Assembly (NCBI RefSeq): GCF_900089455.2 | Contig: NZ_LT907988.1 | Coordinates: 2,666,001 to 2,730,000, forward strand | DNA: 64,000 nucleotides | DNA from: Orrella dioscoreae | GTDB taxonomy: Bacteria > Pseudomonadota > Gammaproteobacteria > Burkholderiales > Burkholderiaceae_B | Direction of reading: 5' to 3' | Shown here: positions 35,875 through 44,300 of the stretch, in pieces | Numbering within the stretch: the first letter of the stretch is position 1 | How the letters are laid out: every line of letters begins with the position of its first letter | The notes under the pieces: model-generated | What the model was told of the DNA's origin: nothing | What the model saw: only the letters and a program-made list of their open reading frames with translations | The model's database searches: none | Position numbers and translations under genes: made by a program

Positions 35875-37799
35875 GCCTTGTCTCCTTGATGCTTGATCGT
35901 CATGCCGGCGGGCATGGCATAGGCCCCATCCGTGCCGGTCGCCCTGCGGCGCAACCCAGGCACCGGGCCGGTGGCCGCCAGCCCGGCCGTGGCGCTGTTG
36001 GCGGCGGCGTCCGAGGCCACGGCGGACGGGTTCGCCGCCTGCCTGGCCTGGCCCGCGTCCTGCAACTTCGCCAGCACCTGCGCGGTCGGTCCCACGCCTT
36101 GCAGCTGTCCGGCCCGCAACACCAGCAACTGGGTCGTGGCCGCCAACACCTTGGGTTTGTGCGTGATCAGCACGACGGTCGCCTTGCGGGCCCGCAAGCC
36201 TTGCAGCGCGGCCATCAAGGCCTGCTCGCCTGCGTCGTCCAGGCTGGCATTCGGTTCGTCCAGCACCACCACGCTCGGTTCGCCGTACAAGGCCCGGGCC
36301 AGGGCCACGCGTTGACGCTGCCCCCCGGACAAGCCTTGGCCTCCCATGCCCAGCACGGTGTCATAGCCTTGCGGCAGCCCCAGGATCAACTCGTGCGCCC
36401 CCGCCGCCTGGGCGGCGGCCACGACACGTGCCGCGCGGCTGGCCTGCGCCTCGTCGGCCTCATCGCCTGCCGGCTCCTGGAAACGTGCGATGTTCTCGGC
36501 CACCGTCCCGGCGAACAATTCGACATCCTGGGGCAGGTACCCCATCCACGGCCCCAGCCGCTCACGATCCCATTGCGCCAGGTCTGCCCCATCCAGCCGC
36601 AAGACACCGACGCGTGGCGTCCAGATGCCCGCCAGCACGCGCGCGAACGTGGACTTGCCGGAACCCGACGGACCGATCACCCCCAGCACCTCGCCGGCAG
36701 GCAGCACCAGGTTCAGGTTCACCAGCGACGGCGTCCGCGCGCCTGGCGGCAGCACCGTCACCCCCTCCACCCGCAAGGCGCCGTCGGGGCGCGGCAGCGG
36801 CAAGCCCGCCGCGGGCTCGCCGTGGTCGGACAGCAAGGCCTGCAGGCGCGCATGCGCCAGGCGCGTGCCGCTCCATTGCCGCCACGCCGCGATCACCTGG
36901 TCGATGGGACTCAGCACGCGCCCCATCAGGATGGAGCCGGCGATCATCATGCCCGGACTGATCCGGTTGTCCATGGCCAGCCAGGCGCCCAGCCCCAGCA
37001 CCGCCGATTGCAGCGCAATGCGCAGGCTCTTGGAAATCGCGCCGATGCCGACCGACGTCCGGCTGGCCTGCGCCTGTCTTCCCACGTAGGCCCGGTGCAG
37101 GCGCTGCCAGCGCCGTTGCAGCGCGCCCAGCATGCCCATCGCCTGGATGCTCTCGGCGTTGCGCAACTGCCCTTCGGCCAGCAGGTTGGCCCGCAGCGAC
37201 CAGGTGCCCGCCTCGGCCAGCGGCGTGCGGGATTGGCGTTCATTCAGCCAGGCCAGCCCCATCAGCAGCAAGGCGCCCGCCAGCGCCAGCACGCCCAGCC
37301 ACGGATGCAGCAGGAACATCACCAGCAGGAACAGCGGAAACCAGGGCGCGTCGAAGAAGGCGAACACGGCGCTGCCCGTCATGAACTGGCGCAGGGTGTT
37401 CAGGTCGCTCACGGCCTGAGCCGCATTGGCGGGCTGTCCCGCCAGCCCGCGCCGGAAGGCGGCGCCATGCACCTGTCTGCCCAGCACCGCATCGAAGCGC
37501 GCCCCCAGTTGCACCACCACCATGCCGCGCGCATATTCCAGCGCGCCCATCATGGCCAGCAGGCCGAGCATCAACAGGCTCAGCATGACCAGCGTGGCCG
37601 GATTGCCCGACGCCAGCACCCGGTCGTAGACCTGCAGCATGTACAGCGCCGGCGCCAGCATCAGCAGGTTGATCACTGCGCTGAAGGCCGCCGCGCTGCG
37701 CCACGCGCCGCGATAGCGCCGCAACACGTCGCGGATGTCCACGGAAGCAGGCGCGCCCGGATCGGGTGGCGCGGCGGATGCGCGCACGGAGTCGAGCAT
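35871..37799 (-). CDS. hasD: Type I secretion ABC transporter ATPase/permease
   Basis: Fused permease-ATPase of 642 residues, HasD/PrtD family. The N-terminal membrane domain (to about residue 320) starts with YRGAWRSAAAFSAVINLLMLAPALYMLQVYDRV, the PrtD hallmark. The nucleotide domain has Walker A GPSGSGKST, signature LSGGQRQRVALARAL, Walker B VVVLDEPNASLD and the H-loop ITHKP. It recognises the uncleaved C-terminal signal of its substrate, here almost certainly the HasA protein encoded just upstream. A 137-bp gap with hairpins separates it from hasA. Confidence 0.9.
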   Translation of the reverse strand: MLDSVRASAAPPDPGAPASVDIRDVLRRYRGAWRSAAAFSAVINLLMLAPALYMLQVYDRVLASGNPATLVMLSLLMLGLLAMMGALEYARGMVVVQLGARFDAVLGRQVHGAAFRRGLAGQPANAAQAVSDLNTLRQFMTGSAVFAFFDAPWFPLFLLVMFLLHPWLGVLALAGALLLMGLAWLNERQSRTPLAEAGTWSLRANLLAEGQLRNAESIQAMGMLGALQRRWQRLHRAYVGRQAQASRTSVGIGAISKSLRIALQSAVLGLGAWLAMDNRISPGMMIAGSILMGRVLSPIDQVIAAWRQWSGTRLAHARLQALLSDHGEPAAGLPLPRPDGALRVEGVTVLPPGARTPSLVNLNLVLPAGEVLGVIGPSGSGKSTFARVLAGIWTPRVGVLRLDGADLAQWDRERLGPWMGYLPQDVELFAGTVAENIARFQEPAGDEADEAQASRAARVVAAAQAAGAHELILGLPQGYDTVLGMGGQGLSGGQRQRVALARALYGEPSVVVLDEPNASLDDAGEQALMAALQGLRARKATVVLITHKPKVLAATTQLLVLRAGQLQGVGPTAQVLAKLQDAGQARQAANPSAVASDAAANSATAGLAATGPVPGLRRRATGTDGAYAMPAGMTIKHQGDKA

Positions 37800-37822
37800 G
37801 GTGAAGGCCTCGGCATGAAACC

Positions 37823-37917
37823 GGCGATGCCCTGAGGGCTGGCATCGCCAAAAACAGGAAAGGTCCCGGACGCGATGCCCGGGACCGGTATCCCGGCAGC
37901 CTTGGCGGCCGCCGGGA
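37823..37917 (-). terminator. Tandem hairpins between hasA and hasD
   Basis: Three stem-loops in transcription order: TCCCGGC with GCCGGGA (37917-37891), GGTCCCGG with CCGGGACC (37886-37862) followed by TTTCCTGTTTTT, and GGCGATGCC with GGCATCGCC (37849-37823). The middle one looks like a partial Rho-independent terminator and could lower expression of hasDEF relative to hasA. Confidence 0.65.
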
Positions 37918-37936
37918 TGACGACGTGGCAGCCCGT

Positions 37937-38545
37937 TTAGGCCGCCAGCGCCACTTCCGTCTCGGACAGCGCCGAGGCGCCGACCAGGTCGGCGATGGAC
38001 ACGCCGTCCAGCGTCAGGCCGTTGGCTTGCAGGGCGGCCAGCAGGCCGCCATTGCTCACCGTGTTCAGGCTGTCCGACGCGCCCGACACCGAGCCGTTCA
38101 TCAGGCCCCAGATCACGTCATGGACGACGTTGGTGCGGCCATCGGCGATGTCCCCCACCAGCGGCGTGTCGAAGTTGAACGTGAGGAAGGGCTTGTCGAC
38201 GACGCCCGTGTCCGACACGCCCGCGCCCAGCGTGATGCTGGTGATCGAGCCGTGCAGGGTGTGCGACACCGGGCCGTCACCGACCGAACCATTGAGCGGC
38301 GGGAAGTAGTAGCTCAGGTTGCCCGTGGCCAGGAAGGCGAAGCCGTCCACCAGCGTGCTGGTGTAGCCGTAGCTGGTGCCGTTGAAGGTATCGCCGCCGA
38401 AGAAGCCGCCATAGTTGGGCGCGCTGGTGTGCTCACCTTGCACACCGTTGTTCTGGAATTCGGTCAGGACGGTGCGCAGGTCATCGTCGGCGGAGGTGAA
38501 GTCCGGGAAGAAGTCTTCGTCGTAATCACTGATGTAGGCGCTCAT
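37937..38545 (-). CDS. hasA: Secreted hemophore HasA
   Basis: Extracellular heme-binding protein of 202 residues with no N-terminal signal peptide, as expected for a type I substrate. His39 lies in GEHTSAPNYGGFFGG and Tyr79 in TGNLSYYF; these match His32 and Tyr75 of Serratia HasA, the axial heme ligands. His95 in SHTLHGS matches His83, which assists the tyrosine. The C-terminus ALSETEVALAA resembles the uncleaved secretion signal of HasA. Compared with Serratia, eight extra residues separate Tyr and the assisting His. AGGAGTG precedes ATG 38545; an upstream frame extension is not credible. The receptor and exporter genes flank it. Confidence 0.9.
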   Translation of the reverse strand: MSAYISDYDEDFFPDFTSADDDLRTVLTEFQNNGVQGEHTSAPNYGGFFGGDTFNGTSYGYTSTLVDGFAFLATGNLSYYFPPLNGSVGDGPVSHTLHGSITSITLGAGVSDTGVVDKPFLTFNFDTPLVGDIADGRTNVVHDVIWGLMNGSVSGASDSLNTVSNGGLLAALQANGLTLDGVSIADLVGASALSETEVALAA

Positions 38546-38617
38546 AACAACACTCCTGTCTGAAGTTTCGATGCCGGAATCGCTTCCGGCGCCCAGGATG
38601 GCGAGGCTCGCCACCCC

Positions 38618-38665
38618 CATGCGGCAACACGCCGCATGTCCCTGCGCCGCGCGCACTCGCGCGGC
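38618..38665 (-). other. Two hairpins between hasR and hasA
   Basis: CATGCGGC pairs with GCCGCATG around AACAC (38618-38638), and GCCGCGCG pairs with CGCGCGGC around CACT (38646-38665). Neither has a T-run. They lie in the 126-bp gap and could stabilise the hasA transcript's 5' end or protect the hasR 3' end. Confidence 0.5.
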
Positions 38666-38671
38666 AATCCC

Positions 38672-41600
38672 TTAGAAATGGATCTCCATCCCGACCTGCA
38701 CCGTCCGGCCTGGCGCATAGGTGCGTGCCAGCGCGTCCGAGTAGCCGTCGCGGTACATGCGGTCGGTCACGTTCTCCACCGCCGCCATGAGCTTGATCTG
38801 CTTGGTGGCCTGGTAGCTGGCGAACCAGTCCCAGGTCGTGTAGCGGAACCAGGTCTGCGCGCCGCCGGTCTCGCGGTTGTAGTAACCATTGCCGCTGTAG
38901 GTGAAGCGCACGCCGGTGTCGAGCTTGCGTTCGAACATGCGCACACCCAGCACCGCGGCGCCCTTGTCCACCGGCTTGGCGATGGCGCTGTTGAAGACGT
39001 TGTTGCGGCACACGATCATGTCGTTCACCCAGGCCTCCCACGAGGGATAGCCCGCCGCCAGGGCATCCTGGTGGCCTTGCGGATAGCTGCCGTCCTCGTT
39101 CGGCTGGTCGTGCACGCTGCTGCCGGCGCCGGCGAAATACAGGTCCTGGCAGAACTTGTTGGCGCCGCCCAGGTAATGCGTGTAGGACAGGCCGGCATAG
39201 ATCCAGCCTGCGTCGTAGTGCCCTTCGAACTCCAGGCCACGGAAATTGGTGACGTTCCGGTTGTTGACGAAAGCGACCTTGCCGAAGCCGAAAGGCACTG
39301 TCGTGCCCGTGCCCGGCAGGTTGTTCTCCAGCGAGGAATACAGGTAGTTGTAGGCGCGGGTATCGAAGTAGCCGAGCTTGGCCGACAGGCGGTCGCCGCG
39401 CTGGAATACGTCCTGGAACTGGGTGTTCACGCCCAGTTCCCAACTGCGCGTCGTCTCCGGATCGGCGTTGGGGTTGGGATACATGACCGACGCGTTGTCA
39501 CCGGGATGCGCCCCCACCATCAACGATTCGTTGATCGCGGGCGGACGCCACGAGCGGCCCCACGTGCCATAGAGTTCCAGCCAGGATGTCGGCCGGACCG
39601 CCGCGGCCAGCGAGGGCAGCAGCTTGCCTTCGCTGCGGTCCACGGACGAGTCATACATGCCCTGGCGCTGCGTCCACTGGGGTGCCAGGTTCGGGTTGTT
39701 CCAGTAGCCCCTGCGGTCGTTCGCCTCCATGAAGGCAGCCGCGCCAGCCTCGCCGCCCGTGCGTCCAGCCTCGCACGCCCTGCGCTGCGTCGCCGAGGTG
39801 CCCGGGCAGAAACGCGCCATGTAACGCTGGAAGCGGTCGACATACTCATGCTGTGTGCCCGGCACCTGGGTATCGCCCTTGAGCCAGTACCGGTCATAGC
39901 GCAAGCCTGCCGAGAGCGTGTAGACCTCGTTCTCGAACGTGACGTTGGCAAAGAGGCCGCCCATGTCACGCTTGCCCTTGGGGTTGAGCCCGACGCCCTG
40001 GCCGTAAGGGTTGTACGACGGCACCGCGCGGCCCTTGTGATCGAGGGCGATCGAGGAACTGGCACGGTCCGTGTAGTACTCGCCGCCATAGTTCACGCGC
40101 AGCACGCTGGCCTCGCCGATCGGCAGGCGCGACGTGTTGTCCAGCTGCATGCCATGGGTCTTGGTGCGGATGCGGTGATCGGAGCCCAGCCCGTAACCGC
40201 AAGCGGTGCGCACGGAATCCGCCACCGTCTCGCCTTCGCAATTGCCCCGCTCCCAGGCGCCGTCCACGGACAGCCTGATCAGTTCCGGGTCCGTCAGCGG
40301 CACGGTTCCGCTGCCGATGCGCAGCGAGCGCGGATACGTCGGGTCCGTGTAGTTCCGGTTGCGGGTATCGACGGAATACAGCTTCAGGTTCAGGTCCACC
40401 AGGTTGTTGCCCGGCGGCTGCAGGCGGTAGTCCAGCGAATACCCCTGGGATTGCACGCGCGAACTGCCCAGGCTGCGCCACACCGTGCCCCCCTGCTGCA
40501 TCGACAGGTCGGCATCCGTCGTGTTCTGGTAGCCCACCTGCGTGCCCACGTAGCTGAACTGCAGCGACTGGCCGCCGTCCAGGTTCCAGCGGGCCTTGAA
40601 CAGGCTGGAGTTCTGGCGCTGGCTGGCGTACTTCACGTCGTTGAACGCGGCCAACTCGCCGTCCTGCCAGGCGGTGTTGTGGTTCGCGCCGCGCGAGCCG
40701 ATCTCGTAATCGCCGAAGGAACGGCGGGCATAGGCGGCCAGCAGCTCCACCCGCTCGCCCACCCGCGCCGCGCCCGCGGCGCTGCCGATGAAGTTCACGC
40801 CATTGCCGGCATTGCCCAGGCCGGTGTTGGCGCGCAGCCGAAAGCCCAGGTGCTGGCCTTCGCGCAGCACGTCATCGAAGTCCAGCGTGCGGAAGTTGAC
40901 GCTGCCGCCGATGGCGCCCAGGCCGTGCACATCCGAGCGGGGCCCGCGCTCCACCACCACGGTGGACAGCAGCTCGCTGTCGACGAACATTTCGCCATTG
41001 CGCTGCATGTGCCCGGTCTGCACGAAGTTCTGGCGCATGCCGTCGATCATCATGTTCACGCGGCCGAAATCCTGCATGCCGCGGATGTTCACCGACAGGC
41101 CGGGGTTCAGGCGATTGACGGCGCTGGCCACGCCCGGGGTGTCCTGGATGAGGTCGGCGGCATGCCGCGCCGGCGTGCGGTCCATCTGTTCGCGCGTGAT
41201 CACGCTGACCGCGCGCGGCGTCTGGTAGACCCACTGGTCCTCGGGGATCCTGCCCACCACCACCACTTCCGGCAGCGCATGCACGCTGACACGCGATGCC
41301 GCGGGCAGCGCATACAGCTGCACCGCCAGGCGCCCGCCGTCGCGCGGCGCCGCGTAGCGGTAGCCCACGCCCGAGCCAGACAGCAGCACATCGAGCCCTT
41401 GCGTCACCGTGAACTGCCCCACCAGCGGGCTGGCCTGCAGATGACGCAGATCGGCTTTGCCGACAAACAGATCGATGCCTGCCTGCTGGGCGAAGACCAT
41501 CACGGCCTCGCCCAGAGGCTGTGCGGCGATGTTGAACTGCCGCACAGCCTGTCCCGCCTCGACCGTCTGCGCCTGCCCCGCGGCAGGCGACTGGGCCCAG

Positions 41601-41683
41601 GCAGCCGCTGGCGGCAAGACCGCCAGCGCCCCTGCCGCCAGTGCCTTGCCCGCCAACCCCATTCGTCCTCGTGTTCTTTTCAT
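38672..41683 (-). CDS. hasR: Heme/hemophore receptor HasR with signalling domain
   Basis: TonB-dependent receptor of 1,003 residues. Order: signal peptide to about residue 31 (AAAWAQ); an STN signalling domain, about 45-115 (QFNIAAQPLGEAVMVFAQQAGIDLF); a plug from about 145 (PRAVSVITREQMDRTP, VNIRGMQDFGRVNMMIDGMRQ, RGPRSDVHGLGAIGGSVNF); and a barrel with FRAP/NPNL-like sequences WRPPAINESL and NPNADPETTRSWELG and a C-terminus ending in Phe. The STN domain should pass a heme-loaded state to the FecR-type protein encoded upstream. The adjacent hasA identifies it as HasR. It imports heme taken from HasA. Confidence 0.9.
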   Translation of the reverse strand: MKRTRGRMGLAGKALAAGALAVLPPAAAWAQSPAAGQAQTVEAGQAVRQFNIAAQPLGEAVMVFAQQAGIDLFVGKADLRHLQASPLVGQFTVTQGLDVLLSGSGVGYRYAAPRDGGRLAVQLYALPAASRVSVHALPEVVVVGRIPEDQWVYQTPRAVSVITREQMDRTPARHAADLIQDTPGVASAVNRLNPGLSVNIRGMQDFGRVNMMIDGMRQNFVQTGHMQRNGEMFVDSELLSTVVVERGPRSDVHGLGAIGGSVNFRTLDFDDVLREGQHLGFRLRANTGLGNAGNGVNFIGSAAGAARVGERVELLAAYARRSFGDYEIGSRGANHNTAWQDGELAAFNDVKYASQRQNSSLFKARWNLDGGQSLQFSYVGTQVGYQNTTDADLSMQQGGTVWRSLGSSRVQSQGYSLDYRLQPPGNNLVDLNLKLYSVDTRNRNYTDPTYPRSLRIGSGTVPLTDPELIRLSVDGAWERGNCEGETVADSVRTACGYGLGSDHRIRTKTHGMQLDNTSRLPIGEASVLRVNYGGEYYTDRASSSIALDHKGRAVPSYNPYGQGVGLNPKGKRDMGGLFANVTFENEVYTLSAGLRYDRYWLKGDTQVPGTQHEYVDRFQRYMARFCPGTSATQRRACEAGRTGGEAGAAAFMEANDRRGYWNNPNLAPQWTQRQGMYDSSVDRSEGKLLPSLAAAVRPTSWLELYGTWGRSWRPPAINESLMVGAHPGDNASVMYPNPNADPETTRSWELGVNTQFQDVFQRGDRLSAKLGYFDTRAYNYLYSSLENNLPGTGTTVPFGFGKVAFVNNRNVTNFRGLEFEGHYDAGWIYAGLSYTHYLGGANKFCQDLYFAGAGSSVHDQPNEDGSYPQGHQDALAAGYPSWEAWVNDMIVCRNNVFNSAIAKPVDKGAAVLGVRMFERKLDTGVRFTYSGNGYYNRETGGAQTWFRYTTWDWFASYQATKQIKLMAAVENVTDRMYRDGYSDALARTYAPGRTVQVGMEIHF

Positions 41684-41752
41684 GTTCTGTCCGTGCCAAG
41701 ATGCAAACGCGCATCATTAACATTGACGGACCACGAAAAGAATCGAGTAAAA

Positions 41753-41771
41753 AAAGATGAGAATTATTATC
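41753..41771 (-). promoter_or_regulatory. Fur box before hasR
   Basis: AAAGATGAGAATTATTATC matches the Fur consensus at 14 of 19 positions by eye. It lies 70 bp upstream of the hasR start, so hasR may be repressed by Fur directly in addition to control by the ECF sigma factor. Confidence 0.65.
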
Positions 41772-41825
41772 GAAGGGGCTGGAAGCGTGACGCCTGGCCT
41801 GCCACCGGGCGCAGGAAGCCGCCCG

Positions 41826-42824
41826 TCAATACACCATCGTCAGGCCGGGCAGGCGCACGGCCTTCAACCCGACCTGCGCACAGAGGCGGTCGATGGCATC
41901 GTCCAGGCTGTCCAGATGCACCAGCGCCGTGACCGGCGTGCGCACGGCCTCACGATTGAGCATCACCAGCCGTCCGGGCAGGAAGCCGTCGATGCGCGCC
42001 AACGCCTGGCCCAGGGGCTGTGCCTCGAAGCGCAACAAGCCCTGTGTCCAGTCTGCCTGGCTGTCCGGCGACATCGGGGTGGACACCACGCCCTCGTCGG
42101 CGCTGTACCGCACGCTCTGCCCTTGCTCCACCCGCGCCTGCGCACGGCCCGCGCGCGGCGGCTGCGCCAGGCCCACTTCTACGCTGTGGGCGAGCACGCC
42201 CACCCAAGTATGGGTGGCGTCTTCACGCCGCACCAGATAGCGCGTGCCCAGCGCCGTGCTGGCGCCAGGGCCCGCAACGACGACGAAGGCCCGCGGCTCG
42301 TCAGCCGAACGCGGCGCCGGCGAGAAGACCGCCTCCCCGCGCAGCAGCGTCGTGCGCCGCTGCTTGCCGTCATACGACACGTCCAGGGCGCTGTCGCTGC
42401 CCAAGAGGACCTCGCTGCCGTCTGACAGATGCAGTGTGCGCATCTCTCCCGGACGCGTACGGTGGTCCGCCGTCAGCACAGCCCAGCCGCCCATGCTTGC
42501 CACGCCCAGCCACCCGGCCAGCGCCAGGCCCGCGCCCGCCGCCATGCGGCGTGGCGCGGCGAATGCCTGCAGCAGCGACAGCAATGGATTGCGCGGCGCC
42601 CTGGGCACCGGCGCGGCGAAAAGACCGCTGCCACGCAGGTCGCCCGCCAGCGCCCAGGTCATCTCCGCGTCGGCCAGCGCCTGTCCGTGACGCGGATCGC
42701 GCGCCAGCCAGCGTGCCAGCCGCCGCGCGCTCCCGGCATCCAGCTCGCCCTCTCCCAGGCGCACGGCCCAGGCCGCGGCGGCTTCGCGCACTCGGCGCGG
42801 CACGGGGGCGTTCATTTCGGACAT
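41826..42824 (-). CDS. hasS: FecR/HasS-type anti-sigma factor
   Basis: Inner-membrane regulator of 332 residues. The cytoplasmic N-terminus has the DUF4880 pattern (AAAWAVRLGEGELDAGSARRLARWLARDPRHGQAL) that holds the sigma factor. One membrane helix follows near residues 95-115 (GAGLALAGWLGVASMGGWAVL), then the periplasmic FecR domain (EMRTLHLSDGSEVLLGSDSALDVSYD) and a C-terminal STN-like part that meets the receptor's signalling domain. ATG at 42824 has AAGG in front. It lies between the sigma gene and hasR, the same order as in Serratia. Confidence 0.87.
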   Translation of the reverse strand: MSEMNAPVPRRVREAAAAWAVRLGEGELDAGSARRLARWLARDPRHGQALADAEMTWALAGDLRGSGLFAAPVPRAPRNPLLSLLQAFAAPRRMAAGAGLALAGWLGVASMGGWAVLTADHRTRPGEMRTLHLSDGSEVLLGSDSALDVSYDGKQRRTTLLRGEAVFSPAPRSADEPRAFVVVAGPGASTALGTRYLVRREDATHTWVGVLAHSVEVGLAQPPRAGRAQARVEQGQSVRYSADEGVVSTPMSPDSQADWTQGLLRFEAQPLGQALARIDGFLPGRLVMLNREAVRTPVTALVHLDSLDDAIDRLCAQVGLKAVRLPGLTMVY

Positions 42825-42893
42825 GGAAAGGCCTTCATGAAGACTAAGACGTCTGAGAGCCTTGAAACAGTAAAGATGGCGCCAGCCATGGCC

Positions 42894-43400
42894 TCAGTCC
42901 TCGGTCCCGGCCCGCTCGCGCAGGAAATCCAGCGCCAGGGCCAGGTGCTTCTGCACGGCGCTGGTGGAAACGTTCAAGTGGCGCGCGGCATCCTGGTAGC
43001 GCATGCCTTCGATCCGGCACAGCTGGAAGATCTGCTGCGTGCGCACAGGCAGCTCCTGCAACGCATCGTGCAGGCGGCGCAGGCGTTGGCGCGCATCGGC
43101 CTGCACGTCCAGCCCGGCAGCCGGATCGTGCACCTCTTCCAGCGTTTCCAGTGCCACCGCCTGGGTGCGAGCCTGATGGTGGTTGCGGCGATGATCGATC
43201 AACAGGTGCGTGGCCACCGTGTACAGGTACGACAGCACGTTGTCCGGCATGCCTTCCTGCAGGCGCACGATCAGCCGCGCATAGCAGTCATGCAGCAGAT
43301 CCGCGGCAAGTTCGGCGTCGCCCGTCTTCAAGACCAGGAAGCGCCGCACCCGCTCCGCGTGCGCTGCATAGAGTTGCTCGATATCGGGTAAGGCCGCCAC
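42894..43400 (-). CDS. hasI: ECF sigma factor of the FecI/HasI type
   Basis: Sigma factor of about 168 residues. Region 2 is AADLLHDCYARLIVRL and YLYTVATHLLIDHRR; region 4 is LPVRTQQIFQLCRIEGMRYQDAARHLNVSTSAVQKHLALAL. The open frame reaches 43487, but that extension would run through a 17/19 Fur box, so GTG at 43400, which gives normal FecI length, is a better start; AGGA is only two bases from it. It should transcribe hasR and hasA when the receptor signals heme. Confidence 0.83.
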   Translation of the reverse strand: MAALPDIEQLYAAHAERVRRFLVLKTGDAELAADLLHDCYARLIVRLQEGMPDNVLSYLYTVATHLLIDHRRNHHQARTQAVALETLEEVHDPAAGLDVQADARQRLRRLHDALQELPVRTQQIFQLCRIEGMRYQDAARHLNVSTSAVQKHLALALDFLRERAGTED

Positions 43401-43438
43401 GTTCCTTTTGACTGTCGGGTCAAGATTGCCAAGACAAT

Positions 43439-43457
43439 GCTCATGATAATCATTATC
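43439..43457 (-). promoter_or_regulatory. Strong Fur box before hasI
   Basis: GCTCATGATAATCATTATC matches the Fur consensus at 17 of 19 positions by eye, the best in the window. It lies between hemO and hasI, 39 bp before the chosen hasI start, and implies iron repression of the sigma factor and thus of the whole system. Confidence 0.85.
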
Positions 43458-43491
43458 GCCAAGGCAGAGCGACCCAGCATGTAACACCGCT

Positions 43492-44124
43492 TTACCCCTG
43501 CGCCATGCCTTGCGCCAGGGCGATCACCCGCAGGAACGCGGCCTGCGCGCCCTCCACCACCAGCGACTCGTACTGGTCGCCCACCGGCGCCGCATCGAGC
43601 TGGGCGACGAAAGTCTTCCAGTGCAAGGCGCGGCCATCCGCGTGCGGCGCCAGATGCCGGGCGCCGAAATCGGCATCCAGCCCCAGCGCTTGCGCCGCCT
43701 TGTACAGGAACGCCGCCCCCAGGTTCGAGCCCTCGGTGACGTACAGCCATCCCAATGCGGTTGCACGGCCGGCGGCATGGCGCGGCGTGGCCAGCGGCAG
43801 GTTCAGGTAATGCTCGGGCGTCAGCCCCAGGTCACGGCAGTCCTGCTCGAGCGCGGCGAGGCGCTCGCGCTCGGCCAGACCGGGCAGCCAGCCATTCAGG
43901 ATCGGATCGCGGAAGTAATGGCGGGTCAGTTGGTGGAAGCGGTACTGCACGATCAGGAATTGCGCATAGTGCTCGCGGTCCTTCATGGGCTCGCCCGCCA
44001 TCATGGCCGCATCCACCTGGGCGTGCAGCGCGCTGGTGGCCTCCCGCAGGTGCAAGGCGCGCCCGGGCTTGCGGGCGGCATTGGGCTGCCCGGCGGGCGT
44101 GACGGTCTCGGTGGCGGTCTGCAT
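43492..44124 (-). CDS. hemO: Biliverdin-producing heme oxygenase
   Basis: Enzyme of 210 residues that opens imported heme to release iron. The proximal His is probably His34 in LREATSALHAQVDAAMM, and the distal-helix equivalent is GWLYVTEGSNLGAAFL with the Gly-rich turn. Size and motifs match the HemO/PigA/BphO group. Placed directly before hasI, it supplies the cytoplasmic step of the heme pathway. No Fur box was seen before its own start at 44124. The 391-bp gap upstream contains a riboswitch for the divergent gene. Confidence 0.88.
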   Translation of the reverse strand: MQTATETVTPAGQPNAARKPGRALHLREATSALHAQVDAAMMAGEPMKDREHYAQFLIVQYRFHQLTRHYFRDPILNGWLPGLAERERLAALEQDCRDLGLTPEHYLNLPLATPRHAAGRATALGWLYVTEGSNLGAAFLYKAAQALGLDADFGARHLAPHADGRALHWKTFVAQLDAAPVGDQYESLVVEGAQAAFLRVIALAQGMAQG

Positions 44125-44300
44125 GGCTGGCTCCTCGTCTTGGCGCTCGTCACGCGATGGACGAACAGTGTCTCCCTGGTAAGACGGTTCAGCCGCGCAA
44201 TCGAATACTTTTTCCCGCGGCAGCGCCCTGACGCGAGGCTTGCGCTTGCCGAGCCGCGAAGCTTGCGGCTATGCTCTGCCGGTCGACTCACTGACCGCAC

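Noticed and set aside
35871-38545. Protease or lipase type I secretion system
   Set aside because: The ATPase is of the PrtD/HasD group, but the only candidate substrate beside it has HasA ligand motifs and no RTX repeats, so a hemophore exporter is the better call.
38636-41932. A 1,098-codon open frame on the plus strand across hasR
   Set aside because: The translation is His-, Arg- and Gln-rich with no domain; it mirrors the receptor gene on the other strand.
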